A stretch of DNA of 51,896 bases, taken from NCBI GenBank assembly GCA_029261595.1, contig JAJDAZ010000025.1, forward strand, positions 1-51,896, read 5' to 3'. Of this stretch, positions 33,997-42,841 are shown piece after piece. Position 1 is the stretch's first letter. The number at the start of each line of letters is the position of its first letter. A model generated the notes under the pieces. The model did not search any database. It was not told the origin of the DNA and saw nothing but the letters and a program-made list of their open reading frames with translations. The stretch is from Nitrospinaceae bacterium (GTDB lineage: Bacteria > Nitrospinota > Nitrospinia > Nitrospinales > VA-1). A program made the position numbers and the translations under genes.

Positions 33997-35511
33997 ATGA
34001 AAATAGCGATCTCCTACCCCCCCATCGTCAATAAAGACGGCCAGAAGGCCATGGTGTCGCAGAACCGGAACGTACAGTTCTTTAAAAAGCCGACCTATCT
34101 ACTTCCGGTGGTGCACGGTCAGGCGGCGACGTGGTTGCGTGACCTTGGCTATGAAATTCTTTGGGACGATGGAAATTCCCAATTAAAAACCTTCGACCAG
34201 TGGTATCAGGACCTTCTCCACTGGAACCCGGACGTGGTCGTTTTTGAAAGCACCACGCCGGTGATGAAGTTCTATTGGCGATTGATCAATAAACTGAAAT
34301 CCGACCGTCCCAAATGCATCGTCATCATGACCGGCTATCACTCGATGCGAAAGCCGGAAGAAACGCTCAGGGAGAGCGCGACGGATATTGTTTTAAGAAG
34401 CAATCATATTGATTTCGTACTCAGGAAACTCATTCCGTACATAGACGAACATTCCAACTGGCGAGACGAGTGCCCCATCGAAGGCCTCATGATTCGTCGC
34501 GACGAAAAAGATTTTTTCGATTCCGGAAATTTCAAACAGGTGGAACCTCTTGATCTTTCACCGGACATTGACCGCGACTTAGTCCAGTGGAAAAACTACG
34601 CATATGAAAACGGGAATTATCTGCAAACACCAGGAACCTACGCCACCAGCGTGGTGCGCGACTGCATGTTCGGGAAATGCACTTTTTGCCGGTACAACGG
34701 CCCGGATTTGACTTTTTCCGTGCGGTCCGTGCAAAAAAGCCTGGACGAATATCAGCGTTTAATCGAGGATTACGGCGTTCGGGAAATTTTTGACGATTCC
34801 GGCGTCTGGTACCGGGGCCAGGAAGCCAGGGAATTTGCACAGGGTATCATCGACCGAGGCCTGCATAAGAAGGGTTGCTATTTTGGCTTCAACACGCGGT
34901 TTGGCTACCTGGATGAAGAAACCGTTGCCCTGCTCGCCAAAGCCAACTTCCGCTTTGTGCTGATCGGCCTGGAAGCCAGTGATGAAGAAACCCTGGCCCG
35001 GCTCAACAAGGGTTACGGCGTGGGCGATGCAGAACAAAATTTAAAAATATACACCAAACACGGGCTTTTTCCCCACCTCACCATCATGGTGGGATATTAC
35101 TGGCAAACGCAAAAGCAGTTGAACCAAACCGTCAAAACCGTGCAGAATTTAATGTTCAAAGGTTTGGCGCGCACGCTTCAGGTCACTCTTTGCACGCCGC
35201 TGGATTTTACTCCTTATCATCAGGAGTGCATTGATAACAATGTCCTGCTGACGGATGATTATGACGACTTCGACATGAGCAAGCTCATCGTCAAAACGCC
35301 CCTTCCGCATGACGCCTATTATTCAGCGGTACGGCAAATATATGGCATTGCTTTTAATCCGAGGTTTGTCGCCCGCCAATTGAATTTTCTGTCGTTGCAT
35401 AACAAATCCGACTGGCAGTTTTTATTCACTTACGGTACCCGCGCCGTGCGCCGTGTCCGGCAGCATGTTTTCAACCTGACAAAGCATGAGGGGAAACCGG
35501 TTAGTAGCTAA
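33997..35511 (+). CDS. B12-binding-type radical SAM protein with CX4CX2C motif
   Basis: This 504-residue protein has an N-terminal Rossmann-like cobalamin-binding-type domain (LRDLGYEILWDDG, PDVVVFESTTPVMKFYW, CIVIMTGYHS) and a radical SAM TIM-barrel from about residue 215. The cluster motif is C223-x4-C228-x2-C231 (RDCMFGKCTFCRYNGP), one residue longer than the usual CX3CX2C. The SAM-binding region is IFDDSGVW and LIGLEASDEETLARLNKG. B12-radical SAM enzymes do methylations, ring contractions and other difficult carbon chemistry. The DxHxxG cobalamin His motif is not visible, as in many class-B members. Substrate unknown. The gene is the last before the AT-rich segment. Confidence 0.85.
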   Translation: MKIAISYPPIVNKDGQKAMVSQNRNVQFFKKPTYLLPVVHGQAATWLRDLGYEILWDDGNSQLKTFDQWYQDLLHWNPDVVVFESTTPVMKFYWRLINKLKSDRPKCIVIMTGYHSMRKPEETLRESATDIVLRSNHIDFVLRKLIPYIDEHSNWRDECPIEGLMIRRDEKDFFDSGNFKQVEPLDLSPDIDRDLVQWKNYAYENGNYLQTPGTYATSVVRDCMFGKCTFCRYNGPDLTFSVRSVQKSLDEYQRLIEDYGVREIFDDSGVWYRGQEAREFAQGIIDRGLHKKGCYFGFNTRFGYLDEETVALLAKANFRFVLIGLEASDEETLARLNKGYGVGDAEQNLKIYTKHGLFPHLTIMVGYYWQTQKQLNQTVKTVQNLMFKGLARTLQVTLCTPLDFTPYHQECIDNNVLLTDDYDDFDMSKLIVKTPLPHDAYYSAVRQIYGIAFNPRFVARQLNFLSLHNKSDWQFLFTYGTRAVRRVRQHVFNLTKHEGKPVSS

Positions 35512-35603
35512 ACCTCTTTTGTAACGAGCCTCCAGGAATTTTCTGTAAATTTAATCAATTTTAGACCATCGGCTCTTTTAAATAATACTTAACCCCTAGA
35601 AAT

Positions 35604-36788
35604 ATGAAGGTTCTTGTACTCCATAGATACCCAATTGACCTTGTCATTGGCACCAACCCCTCTTTCCCCTTCATGTTAGAGTTGCTCAATGAAAAAGTTG
35701 ATGAAATATTTTTTTTAAGTTTCAAGGGAAATCCCCGATCGGAATATCCAAACATTAAATTTAAAGAAATAGGTTTATCTTTTGATAGAAGCAATTCTTT
35801 TGACAAAATTTTAAAATCTTTCATGTGGGTGATTTTAGCCCCTATAGCTTCATTGAAACTGGCTCAAAGAAATAAATTCAGTTTTATTTATTGCGACGAT
35901 TCCTTTCCCTTTTATCCTTCCATAATAAAATTCCTGATGAAAAAAAAGTGTAAGGTCATCATGCGACTTGGAGATTTGCAAACAGGATATTTTCTAGCGG
36001 ACCAGGGAATAATAAAAAATATTTTGTTCCAATTTTTTCATTCTATTGAAATCATGACCTGGAAATATATTGACCGAATAGTTGCCATCAGCAATCCATT
36101 TAAAGCCTACGTAGGTACCAAAGGCGTTGACCTTAAAAAGGTCTCAGTGGTTAAAGAAAGCATTAATCTTGACTTTTTTTTCCCTGAAGAATCTAAATTA
36201 TGCGAAGAATATAAAATTGATAGAGACGCTACTATTGTAATGTTTCATGGGGCTATCGAAAAAAGCAAAGGGGTCGAAGTTTTAGTCATGGCCGCAGAAA
36301 AACTATTAGCAACTCATTCAAATCTTTATTTTTTTATCGTTGGAAATGGTACCGCCTTCAGCACTATTAAGGCAAAAGTGGAGCAAGGAACTTTTAAAGA
36401 CCGGATTATATTAACGGGATGGGTGGACTTCAAAAAAATTCCTTATTTTATAAATGGCGCCGATATCGGAATTGCTTTACGCAATGACAACAGGGCCAAC
36501 CATTTCGTTGTAACGACCGCTTTAATGCAATACTGGGCGTGCGAAAAGCCTGTGCTGGCACCTAAATTAGACTCAATCAAAGAAATAGTTATCGAGGGTG
36601 AAAATGGAATTTTGTTTGATGGAGGCAATTCAAATGATCTCGCCGCAAAAATTGAATGCATGCTGAAAATGAAAAACAAGTGGGCCTCTATGGGCGAGAA
36701 TGGGAGAAAAGTAGTACAGTTGGATTTTGAAAAAACAAAAATTGCCAAAGAAATGGTCGAGGAATTGACACAATATTCAAAACCATGA
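35604..36788 (+). CDS. GT4-type glycosyltransferase
   Basis: The 394-residue GT-B protein has an N-terminal acceptor domain and a C-terminal donor domain with VMFHGAIEKSKGVEVLVMAAEKL, FIVGNGTAFSTIKAKV, RIILTGWVDFKKIPYFINGADIGIAL and a conserved Glu in SIKEIVIEGENGILF. It should transfer a sugar from a nucleotide donor with retention of configuration. This is the first gene of the AT-rich segment; its base composition is clearly different from that of the gene before it. The ribosome site is weak. It is followed at 63 bp by a GT2. Confidence 0.88.
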   Translation: MKVLVLHRYPIDLVIGTNPSFPFMLELLNEKVDEIFFLSFKGNPRSEYPNIKFKEIGLSFDRSNSFDKILKSFMWVILAPIASLKLAQRNKFSFIYCDDSFPFYPSIIKFLMKKKCKVIMRLGDLQTGYFLADQGIIKNILFQFFHSIEIMTWKYIDRIVAISNPFKAYVGTKGVDLKKVSVVKESINLDFFFPEESKLCEEYKIDRDATIVMFHGAIEKSKGVEVLVMAAEKLLATHSNLYFFIVGNGTAFSTIKAKVEQGTFKDRIILTGWVDFKKIPYFINGADIGIALRNDNRANHFVVTTALMQYWACEKPVLAPKLDSIKEIVIEGENGILFDGGNSNDLAAKIECMLKMKNKWASMGENGRKVVQLDFEKTKIAKEMVEELTQYSKP

Positions 36789-36851
36789 TGATGATTTTGT
36801 TTTCAGAGGGATAGTGGTTCAAGGTCTTCCTCATTTCTACCAAAGGTTGTC

Positions 36852-37892
36852 ATGGTTTCGATTATCATTGTTAACTTTAATGGTTTTTCTTATGCGGATC
36901 GTTGCGTAGACAGTGTTCTACGGTGTGCCTTCGATTCTTTTCAAGTCATTGTGGTCGATAATGGGTCGACCGATGGAAGTGCGGAAAAACTACAAAAAAA
37001 ATATGGCAATGGGCTTAGATTGGTCTGCCTGGACAAAAATTACGGGCCATCAAGAGCAAGAAATGAGGGTGTTCGGGCCGCCCAAGGAGAATATTTAGGA
37101 TTCCTTGACAATGACACCACAGTGGCTCCTGATTATATATCAGAGGCCATTAAAGTTTTTGAATCCGATCCCAAAATTGGAGCAGTTCAATGCAAGCTCC
37201 TCCTAATGGACCATCCCGACCAAATTGATTACGTCGGGGAATATTTAGGTACCAACGGATTTTTGGTTCAGGTGGCTCCGGCAAAAACCCTTGACAAAGG
37301 GCAATTTGACATACAGTATCCGATTTTAGCGGCGAAGTCGGCGGGAATGTTTATCAGGAAGGATGCGTTTAACGCGGCAGGCGGGTTCGACGAGGATTAC
37401 TTCATCTATGTTGAGGAAACCGATCTTGGTTGGAGAACCTGGCTCGCTGGATATGAAGTGGTTTTCGCCCCAAAATCAGTAGTTCTTCATAAGTTTGGGA
37501 CAAGTACCGTTATCCTTGGAAAGGCAAAAAATGATTACAATGCTAAGTATCACGGCTCGAAAAATTATATCCTCACCCTGATAAAAAATTTTGGTTTCCC
37601 TGATCTTATTAAAATCCTGCCGATTCATATATTTTTATGGTTCGGCCTCGCGTGGTTTAGTTTAATAAAAGGAAAATGGAAAAGTTTTTACTGGATTCAT
37701 AAGGGGATATTCTGGAATTTTTTCCACCTTCCAAAAACATGGATCAAGCGAAAGAAAATTCAGCACTCAAGAGTCATTGATGATAAGTCGTTATTTAAAA
37801 TACTGATGAAAAGTAAAAAGTTTTCGTACTACTTTAACAAGGCACTTTCTCGACATAAAATTGGCAACGCTGAAGGTTTTGTCAACTCCTAA
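36852..37892 (+). CDS. GT2 family glycosyltransferase
   Basis: This 346-residue GT-A enzyme shows VSIIIVNFNGFSYADRCVDSV, VIVVDNGSTDGS, NYGPSRARNEGVRAAQGEYLGFLDNDT with the metal-binding DxD-like residues, and GGFDEDYFIYVEETDLGWRTW as the acceptor-side motif. A hydrophobic C-terminal segment (about residues 265-285) could bind the membrane. AAAGG lies 5 nt before the ATG. It is 12 bp before the CDP-paratose epimerase-like gene, so both are likely co-transcribed. Rhamnosyl or dideoxyhexosyl transfer is possible but not shown. Confidence 0.88.
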   Translation: MVSIIIVNFNGFSYADRCVDSVLRCAFDSFQVIVVDNGSTDGSAEKLQKKYGNGLRLVCLDKNYGPSRARNEGVRAAQGEYLGFLDNDTTVAPDYISEAIKVFESDPKIGAVQCKLLLMDHPDQIDYVGEYLGTNGFLVQVAPAKTLDKGQFDIQYPILAAKSAGMFIRKDAFNAAGGFDEDYFIYVEETDLGWRTWLAGYEVVFAPKSVVLHKFGTSTVILGKAKNDYNAKYHGSKNYILTLIKNFGFPDLIKILPIHIFLWFGLAWFSLIKGKWKSFYWIHKGIFWNFFHLPKTWIKRKKIQHSRVIDDKSLFKILMKSKKFSYYFNKALSRHKIGNAEGFVNS

Positions 37893-37904
37893 AAATTGAA
37901 CATA

Positions 37905-38927
37905 ATGAAATACTTGATTACAGGCGGGGCCGGGTTTACCGGAATTAACTTTGCAGATATCCTTCTTTCGCGGGGGGACAATGTCATTGTATTTGATAAT
38001 TTTTCAAGGGCAGGAACCCTCGAGAATATCCAATGGCTGTTAGAAAAACACCCTAAAGTCCGGATTTTGCAGGGAGATATCCGTATTGACCAACAAAAAC
38101 TTTTTGAAGCCGTGTCCGAAGTAGATGTCGTTTACCATTTAGCCGCACAGGTTGCTGTGACGACCTCGGTTATTGATCCAAAATCAGATTTTGAAATCAA
38201 TGCATTAGGCACTTTCAACCTTCTTGAAAGCGTTAGAAAATCGAAGAACCAACCCGCTTTTATCTATGCCTCCACAAACAAAGTTTATGGTGGTATGGAA
38301 GAGGTGGCAATTATCGAAAAGGACGGGCGGTACCAGTACCGTGACCTTCCAGATGGAATCGATGAATCCATGCCCTTGAATTTTCATTCTCCCTATGGCT
38401 GCAGCAAGGGAGCCGGGGATCAATACACCAGAGATTATGCCCGTATCTATGGTCTTCGCACCGCTGTCATGCGCCAATCCTGCATCTATGGAAAACACCA
38501 GCTTGGTGTTGAGGATCAGGGATGGGTTGCGTGGTTCACCATCGCGGCTGTTCTCGGAAGGAAAATAACCATATATGGCGACGGCAAACAAGTGCGCGAT
38601 GTTCTTTACGTGGAAGATTTATTCAAAGTCTGGGATTTAACGACAAAACAACTTCAACCCGGTGAAGGTAAGACCTTCAATATTGGTGGCGGCTCAACGT
38701 TTCAATTATCCCTTTTGGAACTGATTGACCATCTGCAAAACTTGATGGGAAAAAAAGTTGACCACACTTTTGCGGATTGGAGGCCAGGTGATCAACGCAT
38801 TTATGTTTCCAATCCTTCCAAGGCTCAACAAGAATTGGGTTGGAAAGCTGAAGTGTGTCCTGAAAAAGGCGTACAGATTCTTTACGAATGGGTAAACAAT
38901 AATAAAGATATCTTTAAATACATTTAA
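37905..38927 (+). CDS. CDP-paratose 2-epimerase-like SDR
   Basis: The 340-residue protein (ATG 37905, MKYLITGGAGFTGINF) is an extended SDR. Several stretches are characteristic of RfbE/Tyv, which interconverts CDP-paratose and CDP-tyvelose: STNKVYGG (residues 123-130), FHSPYGCSKGAGDQY with the YxxxK at 164-168, DYARIYGLRTAVMRQSCIYG, DQGWVAWFT and GDGKQVRDVLYVEDLF. Length fits the family (about 340). Genes for making CDP-paratose (rfbF, rfbG, rfbH, rfbS) are absent here, so either they lie outside the window or this member acts on another nucleotide sugar. It follows a GT2 closely and precedes another by 18 bp. Confidence 0.85.
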   Translation: MKYLITGGAGFTGINFADILLSRGDNVIVFDNFSRAGTLENIQWLLEKHPKVRILQGDIRIDQQKLFEAVSEVDVVYHLAAQVAVTTSVIDPKSDFEINALGTFNLLESVRKSKNQPAFIYASTNKVYGGMEEVAIIEKDGRYQYRDLPDGIDESMPLNFHSPYGCSKGAGDQYTRDYARIYGLRTAVMRQSCIYGKHQLGVEDQGWVAWFTIAAVLGRKITIYGDGKQVRDVLYVEDLFKVWDLTTKQLQPGEGKTFNIGGGSTFQLSLLELIDHLQNLMGKKVDHTFADWRPGDQRIYVSNPSKAQQELGWKAEVCPEKGVQILYEWVNNNKDIFKYI

Positions 38928-38945
38928 TATGGGACAAGGCGAGGA

Positions 38946-39938
38946 ATGAATTCCCCGATTATTTCAGTCATGATTCCAACAAAGAATCGTGAGTTATCTC
39001 TTAATAAAGCACTCGACAGTCTGGTTTTACAATCCTTCAGAGACTTTGAATTGGTCGTGGTGGATGGAGGGTCAATCGATAACACCAAGGAACTTGTTTT
39101 TTCCTATCAAAAACATTTTCCAATTCAGTGGGCAGAAAAAGAAGGTGGGCTGATTCCCCAAATGAATGTTGCTTATCAAATGGCCCAGGGGAAATATGCC
39201 GTTCGCACTGACGATGACGTGATATTTAGCAAAGATTGGCTAAAAGGGATTGTTGAGACCTTTGAAAGCGACGAAAATATTGGTGGCGTGACCGGCCCCA
39301 CTGTCATTCCAAAAGAACATGCCGAAAGCAGGGATCTATTTTATTTTGAGAAAAAATTCCGCGAAGGAAGCTTTTTTTGGAAAATCCTTGGTAAACTCTA
39401 CTACGGCTATTTTTTGGAAGGAACGCCATACCGCGTGAGCCATTGGTGCAAATCGGGCACATTCACCCTTGGCACCAATTTCGAAACCGCACTGAACGAA
39501 CCGAGTCAGGAAGTAAATAACCTTGAGGCCTGCAACTGGGCTGTGCGGCGCGACCTTCTTGTCCGTGTCGGCGGTTTCGATCCTATTTACTCCGGCATTG
39601 GAGAATACCATGAGCCCGATGCCGCTTGTAAAATTCAAAACCTGGGATACAAACTGGTCTTCAGCCCTAAGGCGCACTTGTTTCATTGCCCATCAGTAGA
39701 AGGTTTTTACAAGGACCGGCCAGATAGTTTCCCGCGTATCATCAACTTCATCACATTTTACTTCAGGCACATTCAACCAAATACACTGGACAAATTCGTT
39801 CGTTTTTTTATGTACCTCGGTTTTCAAAATGCGTTTTTCGTTTTTCAAGCAATCGGCAAAAAGCAGATGGGTCTGCTTGGCGCAGTTCCGGGGACTGTTG
39901 TCGGTCTATTTAACGTTTTAACTGGTTTGCGAAGGTGA
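38946..39938 (+). CDS. GT2 family glycosyltransferase
   Basis: This 330-residue protein has ISVMIPTKNRELSLNKALDSL, ELVVVDGGSIDNT, MNVAYQMAQGKYAVRTDDDV with the metal-binding acidic triplet, and VGGFDPIYSGIGEYHEPDAACKIQ as catalytic/acceptor region. Hydrophobic segments near the C-terminus (about residues 275-325) suggest membrane attachment. A strong AAGGCGAGG ribosome site precedes the ATG. It is 18 bp after the epimerase gene, and its order suggests it transfers the sugar made by that enzyme. A hairpin follows about 80 bp downstream. Confidence 0.88.
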   Translation: MNSPIISVMIPTKNRELSLNKALDSLVLQSFRDFELVVVDGGSIDNTKELVFSYQKHFPIQWAEKEGGLIPQMNVAYQMAQGKYAVRTDDDVIFSKDWLKGIVETFESDENIGGVTGPTVIPKEHAESRDLFYFEKKFREGSFFWKILGKLYYGYFLEGTPYRVSHWCKSGTFTLGTNFETALNEPSQEVNNLEACNWAVRRDLLVRVGGFDPIYSGIGEYHEPDAACKIQNLGYKLVFSPKAHLFHCPSVEGFYKDRPDSFPRIINFITFYFRHIQPNTLDKFVRFFMYLGFQNAFFVFQAIGKKQMGLLGAVPGTVVGLFNVLTGLRR

Positions 39939-40015
39939 ATAAGCCATGACTCTAATCTTGAATAGTTGATACCAAGTTAGAAAAAAATATAAAACTTATT
40001 AGACATTATCCAATG

Positions 40016-40050
40016 AAAAAAAACTTAGGCACTTCACCTAAGAGTTTTGG
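40016..40050. terminator. Possible intrinsic terminator after the GT4-GT2-epimerase-GT2 genes
   Basis: CTTAGG (40024-40029) pairs with CCTAAG (40037-40042) around a 7-nt loop; A-rich sequence precedes and AGTTTT follows, so the stem can lengthen with one bulge. The T run is stronger when read on the minus strand (A40016-40023), where no gene is known. It may act in both directions. Confidence 0.4.
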
Positions 40051-40069
40051 TACTTTCTTTCGTAAATAT

Positions 40070-40078
40070 TGGTATAGT
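40070..40078 (+). promoter_or_regulatory. Possible extended -10 promoter of radical SAM operon
   Basis: TGGTATAGT has the extended -10 form (TGn followed by TATAGT at 40073-40078). No good -35 box is present. It would start the transcript about 60 bp before the GTG of the following gene, just after the terminator-like hairpin. Confidence 0.35.
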
Positions 40079-40145
40079 AAATTCTTATCTTGTGCATTAT
40101 CTAAATGCCAAATTAAATTCCACCCATAATAAGGAGGCCAGTAGC

Positions 40146-41744
40146 GTGACAGTCTTACTAATTCAACCTCCCAATTCCTATGAAAATGAAGCATGGAAAT
40201 ACGATAATATTCCTGATTGCCCTCCGTTAGGTTTGCTATTGTTAGGAGCAGAGCTGGAGGAAAAAGGCATTGATTTTGATATATGTGATGGCGTAGACGG
40301 TACATTTCCTCTTGAGGAAATTAAGAAAAAACTTTCACCAGAAGTGGGTGTTATCGGAATAACATCGATGACCGCCAACATTAGAGGGGCGGTCCAGGTG
40401 GCTGAGTTTATCCGCAAGCATTCAAATGCCAGGATAATATTAGGTGGATCACACGTAAGCGCAGACCCCGAGATAATTGATCGCTATGAATGTTTTGACT
40501 ATGGAATCATGCGTGAGGGCGATGTCACCTTTCCAAAACTAATTCGATCTATTGAAAACGGTACCGATAAAACCGATTATCCATCACCCATTATTGAAGG
40601 TGAAATTCCTGAAGATCTGAATAAATTACCTCTTCCAAAATGGGATGCGATCGATTGGTCATATTATAAGAATAATCGTGGTTTTTGGACCAATGCTGTG
40701 TTCGCCTCCCGAGGTTGCCCTTATGTATGCTCTTTTTGCTCCATTCCAGCCATTGCCAAGACCGTTCGCTATAATAGTCCAGAAAGGGTTGTGGAGGAAA
40801 TGGAGTTTCTCCTAAAAATTAATGGAATTAAATATTTCACCTTTGTAGACGACCTCTTCACTTTAAATAAAAAGTGGGTGATTGAGGTTTGTAAGGCAAT
40901 CATTGACTCAGGGTTAAATAAAAAGATCGCCTGGAACGCACAGGCTCGAATTAATACGGTTAATGATGAAGTACTTGGTTGGATGAAGCGGGCTGGATGT
41001 TACAATCTTGTTTTTGGTGTAGAAAGTGGAAGTGAACGAATTCGCGAACAAGTCATCGGCAAGCGACTAAAAAACCAAGCTGTGATAGATGTAACCCGCC
41101 TTTGTAAGTCTCATGATATTGAAGCAGATTGGTATCTCATGCTGGGCTTTCATAGTGAAACCCGCGCTGACATGGAAGATACCATTAACCTCCCGTTAAA
41201 AGCTGAACCAAATATAATCGGCATTCATATTACCACACCATTACCAGGAGCACCCTTATGGGATCAGGTTATTAGTGATAAACAGCTTCCTCCAGATACT
41301 ATTGACAGATATATAAGGGGGGAGCTTGGGCCTTATTTTAAGGGTTGCTGGCCATATTATATACCAGAAGGATTCACATTGCAGGAGCTGGTCAAAATAA
41401 GGGATGAAGGTTACAAACGATTCTATCGACGAGTTAAATATATTCTTTACAGGTTAAAACGTGATTATCGTTCATGGGAAAAACTCAAGCAGGATGCACG
41501 ACATCTTATTTCATTACTTCGATTCGGGGCTTCCGATGACGATAAAACTGTACTCAATGATTGGCATTCAGTCCATACTGTTGGCGGATGGTATGATAAA
41601 TCCAAAGCAGAAACAGAAAAGGTGGAATCTAATTACTCTGCAGTGAGCCAGCAACGTGAGGAAGCTCTTCACGAGCTGGCAATTTATGATCCGGACGATG
41701 CAGTAGTACTAGCCTCAGAGGAAAGCACAACGTCTCACCCCTAA
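40146..41744 (+). CDS. B12-binding-domain radical SAM protein
   Basis: I place the start at GTG 40146, because a full AAGGAGG lies 9 nt upstream, giving 532 residues. The N-terminal domain has VLLIQPPNSYENE, PPLGLLLLGAELEEKGIDFD, IGITSMTANI and ILGGSHVSADPE, the pattern of cobalamin-binding domains in B12-radical SAM proteins. The cluster motif is C191-PYV-C195-SF-C198, and FVDDLFTLNKKW, VFGVESGSERI and YLMLGFHSET follow in the TIM barrel. The C-terminal 130 residues are a basic helical extension without a known domain. The reaction is unknown; sugar or lipid modification is inferred from the neighbours. Confidence 0.88.
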   Translation: MTVLLIQPPNSYENEAWKYDNIPDCPPLGLLLLGAELEEKGIDFDICDGVDGTFPLEEIKKKLSPEVGVIGITSMTANIRGAVQVAEFIRKHSNARIILGGSHVSADPEIIDRYECFDYGIMREGDVTFPKLIRSIENGTDKTDYPSPIIEGEIPEDLNKLPLPKWDAIDWSYYKNNRGFWTNAVFASRGCPYVCSFCSIPAIAKTVRYNSPERVVEEMEFLLKINGIKYFTFVDDLFTLNKKWVIEVCKAIIDSGLNKKIAWNAQARINTVNDEVLGWMKRAGCYNLVFGVESGSERIREQVIGKRLKNQAVIDVTRLCKSHDIEADWYLMLGFHSETRADMEDTINLPLKAEPNIIGIHITTPLPGAPLWDQVISDKQLPPDTIDRYIRGELGPYFKGCWPYYIPEGFTLQELVKIRDEGYKRFYRRVKYILYRLKRDYRSWEKLKQDARHLISLLRFGASDDDKTVLNDWHSVHTVGGWYDKSKAETEKVESNYSAVSQQREEALHELAIYDPDDAVVLASEESTTSHP

Positions 41745-41772
41745 ACCCTCCTGGTTATTAAGGTAAAACTGC

Positions 41773-42825
41773 ATGGTCAAAATAATAAGTGACTTCATTT
41801 ATAGGATTAGGAATCACGGAAAAATTTTTCTGCGTTACCTGACCTTTAAGAAATTAATTAACTTTTTAAAGGTCGAATACGCATATAAGCATAAAAAACA
41901 GATCGTTAATGGTTTCCCCTATACTCTTTCGGTTATTCTTAACAATGCCTGCCAATTAAGTTGTCCTCTATGCCCTATTTCTGATGACTCAAGCCCTAGG
42001 CCTGACGGTAACTTGCAGTTTGAGGATTATAAACGATTTATCGATGAGCTAAAAGATTACGCCTTCGAAGTTGGGTTTAATCCTCTGGCAGAGCCATTTA
42101 CTCATAAAAATATATTTAAATTAATCGAGTACGCACATGATTCTCGCATAGGAACCCGCATACACACCAATATCTTAGCAATAGATTCCGAAGAATTGGC
42201 CACTAAAGTAGTTACCAGTGGGTTGGATTATTTATCCGTTTCTATTGACGGGACTTCTCAAGAGGCTTATGAAAAATACCGTATTGGCGGGGATTACCAA
42301 AAAGCATTGGATAACTTAAAGCGACTGCTGATAGTTAAGAAAAAGTTAAATAGTCAAACACCTTCTATTCGCTGGCAGTTTATTGTAAATAAATACAACG
42401 AACACCAAATTGAAGAGGCAAGTCAAATTGCCAAGGATATTGGTGTCGAAATTTACTTTCAAGTCCTCACTCCTGGACTTGGAATTACCGAAAAATATTC
42501 AGCGGATCAGATTGAAGATTTCTATAACGACTGGAAACCAAAAAATTCCAAGTATGTGTATGATCCCACCAACGCATGCTATGATTATGCCTGTTTTTGG
42601 CTTTGGAGGGGCACAATTCTCTCCTACCAAAGCACCATTGCCCCTTGCTGTATTGCTAATGATCCAAAAACTGACTTTGGTGATTTCGGCGATATAACGT
42701 TCAAGGAAATTTGGAATAATAAATATTATGTTTCAGCAAGAGCAAACTTTTCTTCTACCCCAGTGGAAGTCTCATTTAAAACGGTCTGTGACACTTGCAA
42801 CGTTTTCGAAAAACCTCATAATTAA
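41773..42825 (+). CDS. Radical SAM protein with SPASM domain
   Basis: The 350-residue protein has C60-QLS-C64-PL-C67 for the SAM-binding 4Fe-4S cluster, the core motifs FNPLAEPFTHKN and SVSIDGTSQEAYEKYR, and a C-terminal SPASM-type Cys set (ACYDYAC, APCCIAND, CDTC) for auxiliary clusters. SPASM enzymes modify peptides, sugars or cofactors. No small precursor peptide gene is visible next to it, which argues against a RiPP role and for a small-molecule or sugar substrate. The N-terminal 45 residues are basic and helical. TAAGG lies 9 nt before the ATG. It follows the B12-type gene by 28 bp and precedes a methyltransferase by 16 bp. Confidence 0.88.
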   Translation: MVKIISDFIYRIRNHGKIFLRYLTFKKLINFLKVEYAYKHKKQIVNGFPYTLSVILNNACQLSCPLCPISDDSSPRPDGNLQFEDYKRFIDELKDYAFEVGFNPLAEPFTHKNIFKLIEYAHDSRIGTRIHTNILAIDSEELATKVVTSGLDYLSVSIDGTSQEAYEKYRIGGDYQKALDNLKRLLIVKKKLNSQTPSIRWQFIVNKYNEHQIEEASQIAKDIGVEIYFQVLTPGLGITEKYSADQIEDFYNDWKPKNSKYVYDPTNACYDYACFWLWRGTILSYQSTIAPCCIANDPKTDFGDFGDITFKEIWNNKYYVSARANFSSTPVEVSFKTVCDTCNVFEKPHN

Positions 42826-42841
42826 GCTGTTTTAGTTTTAA

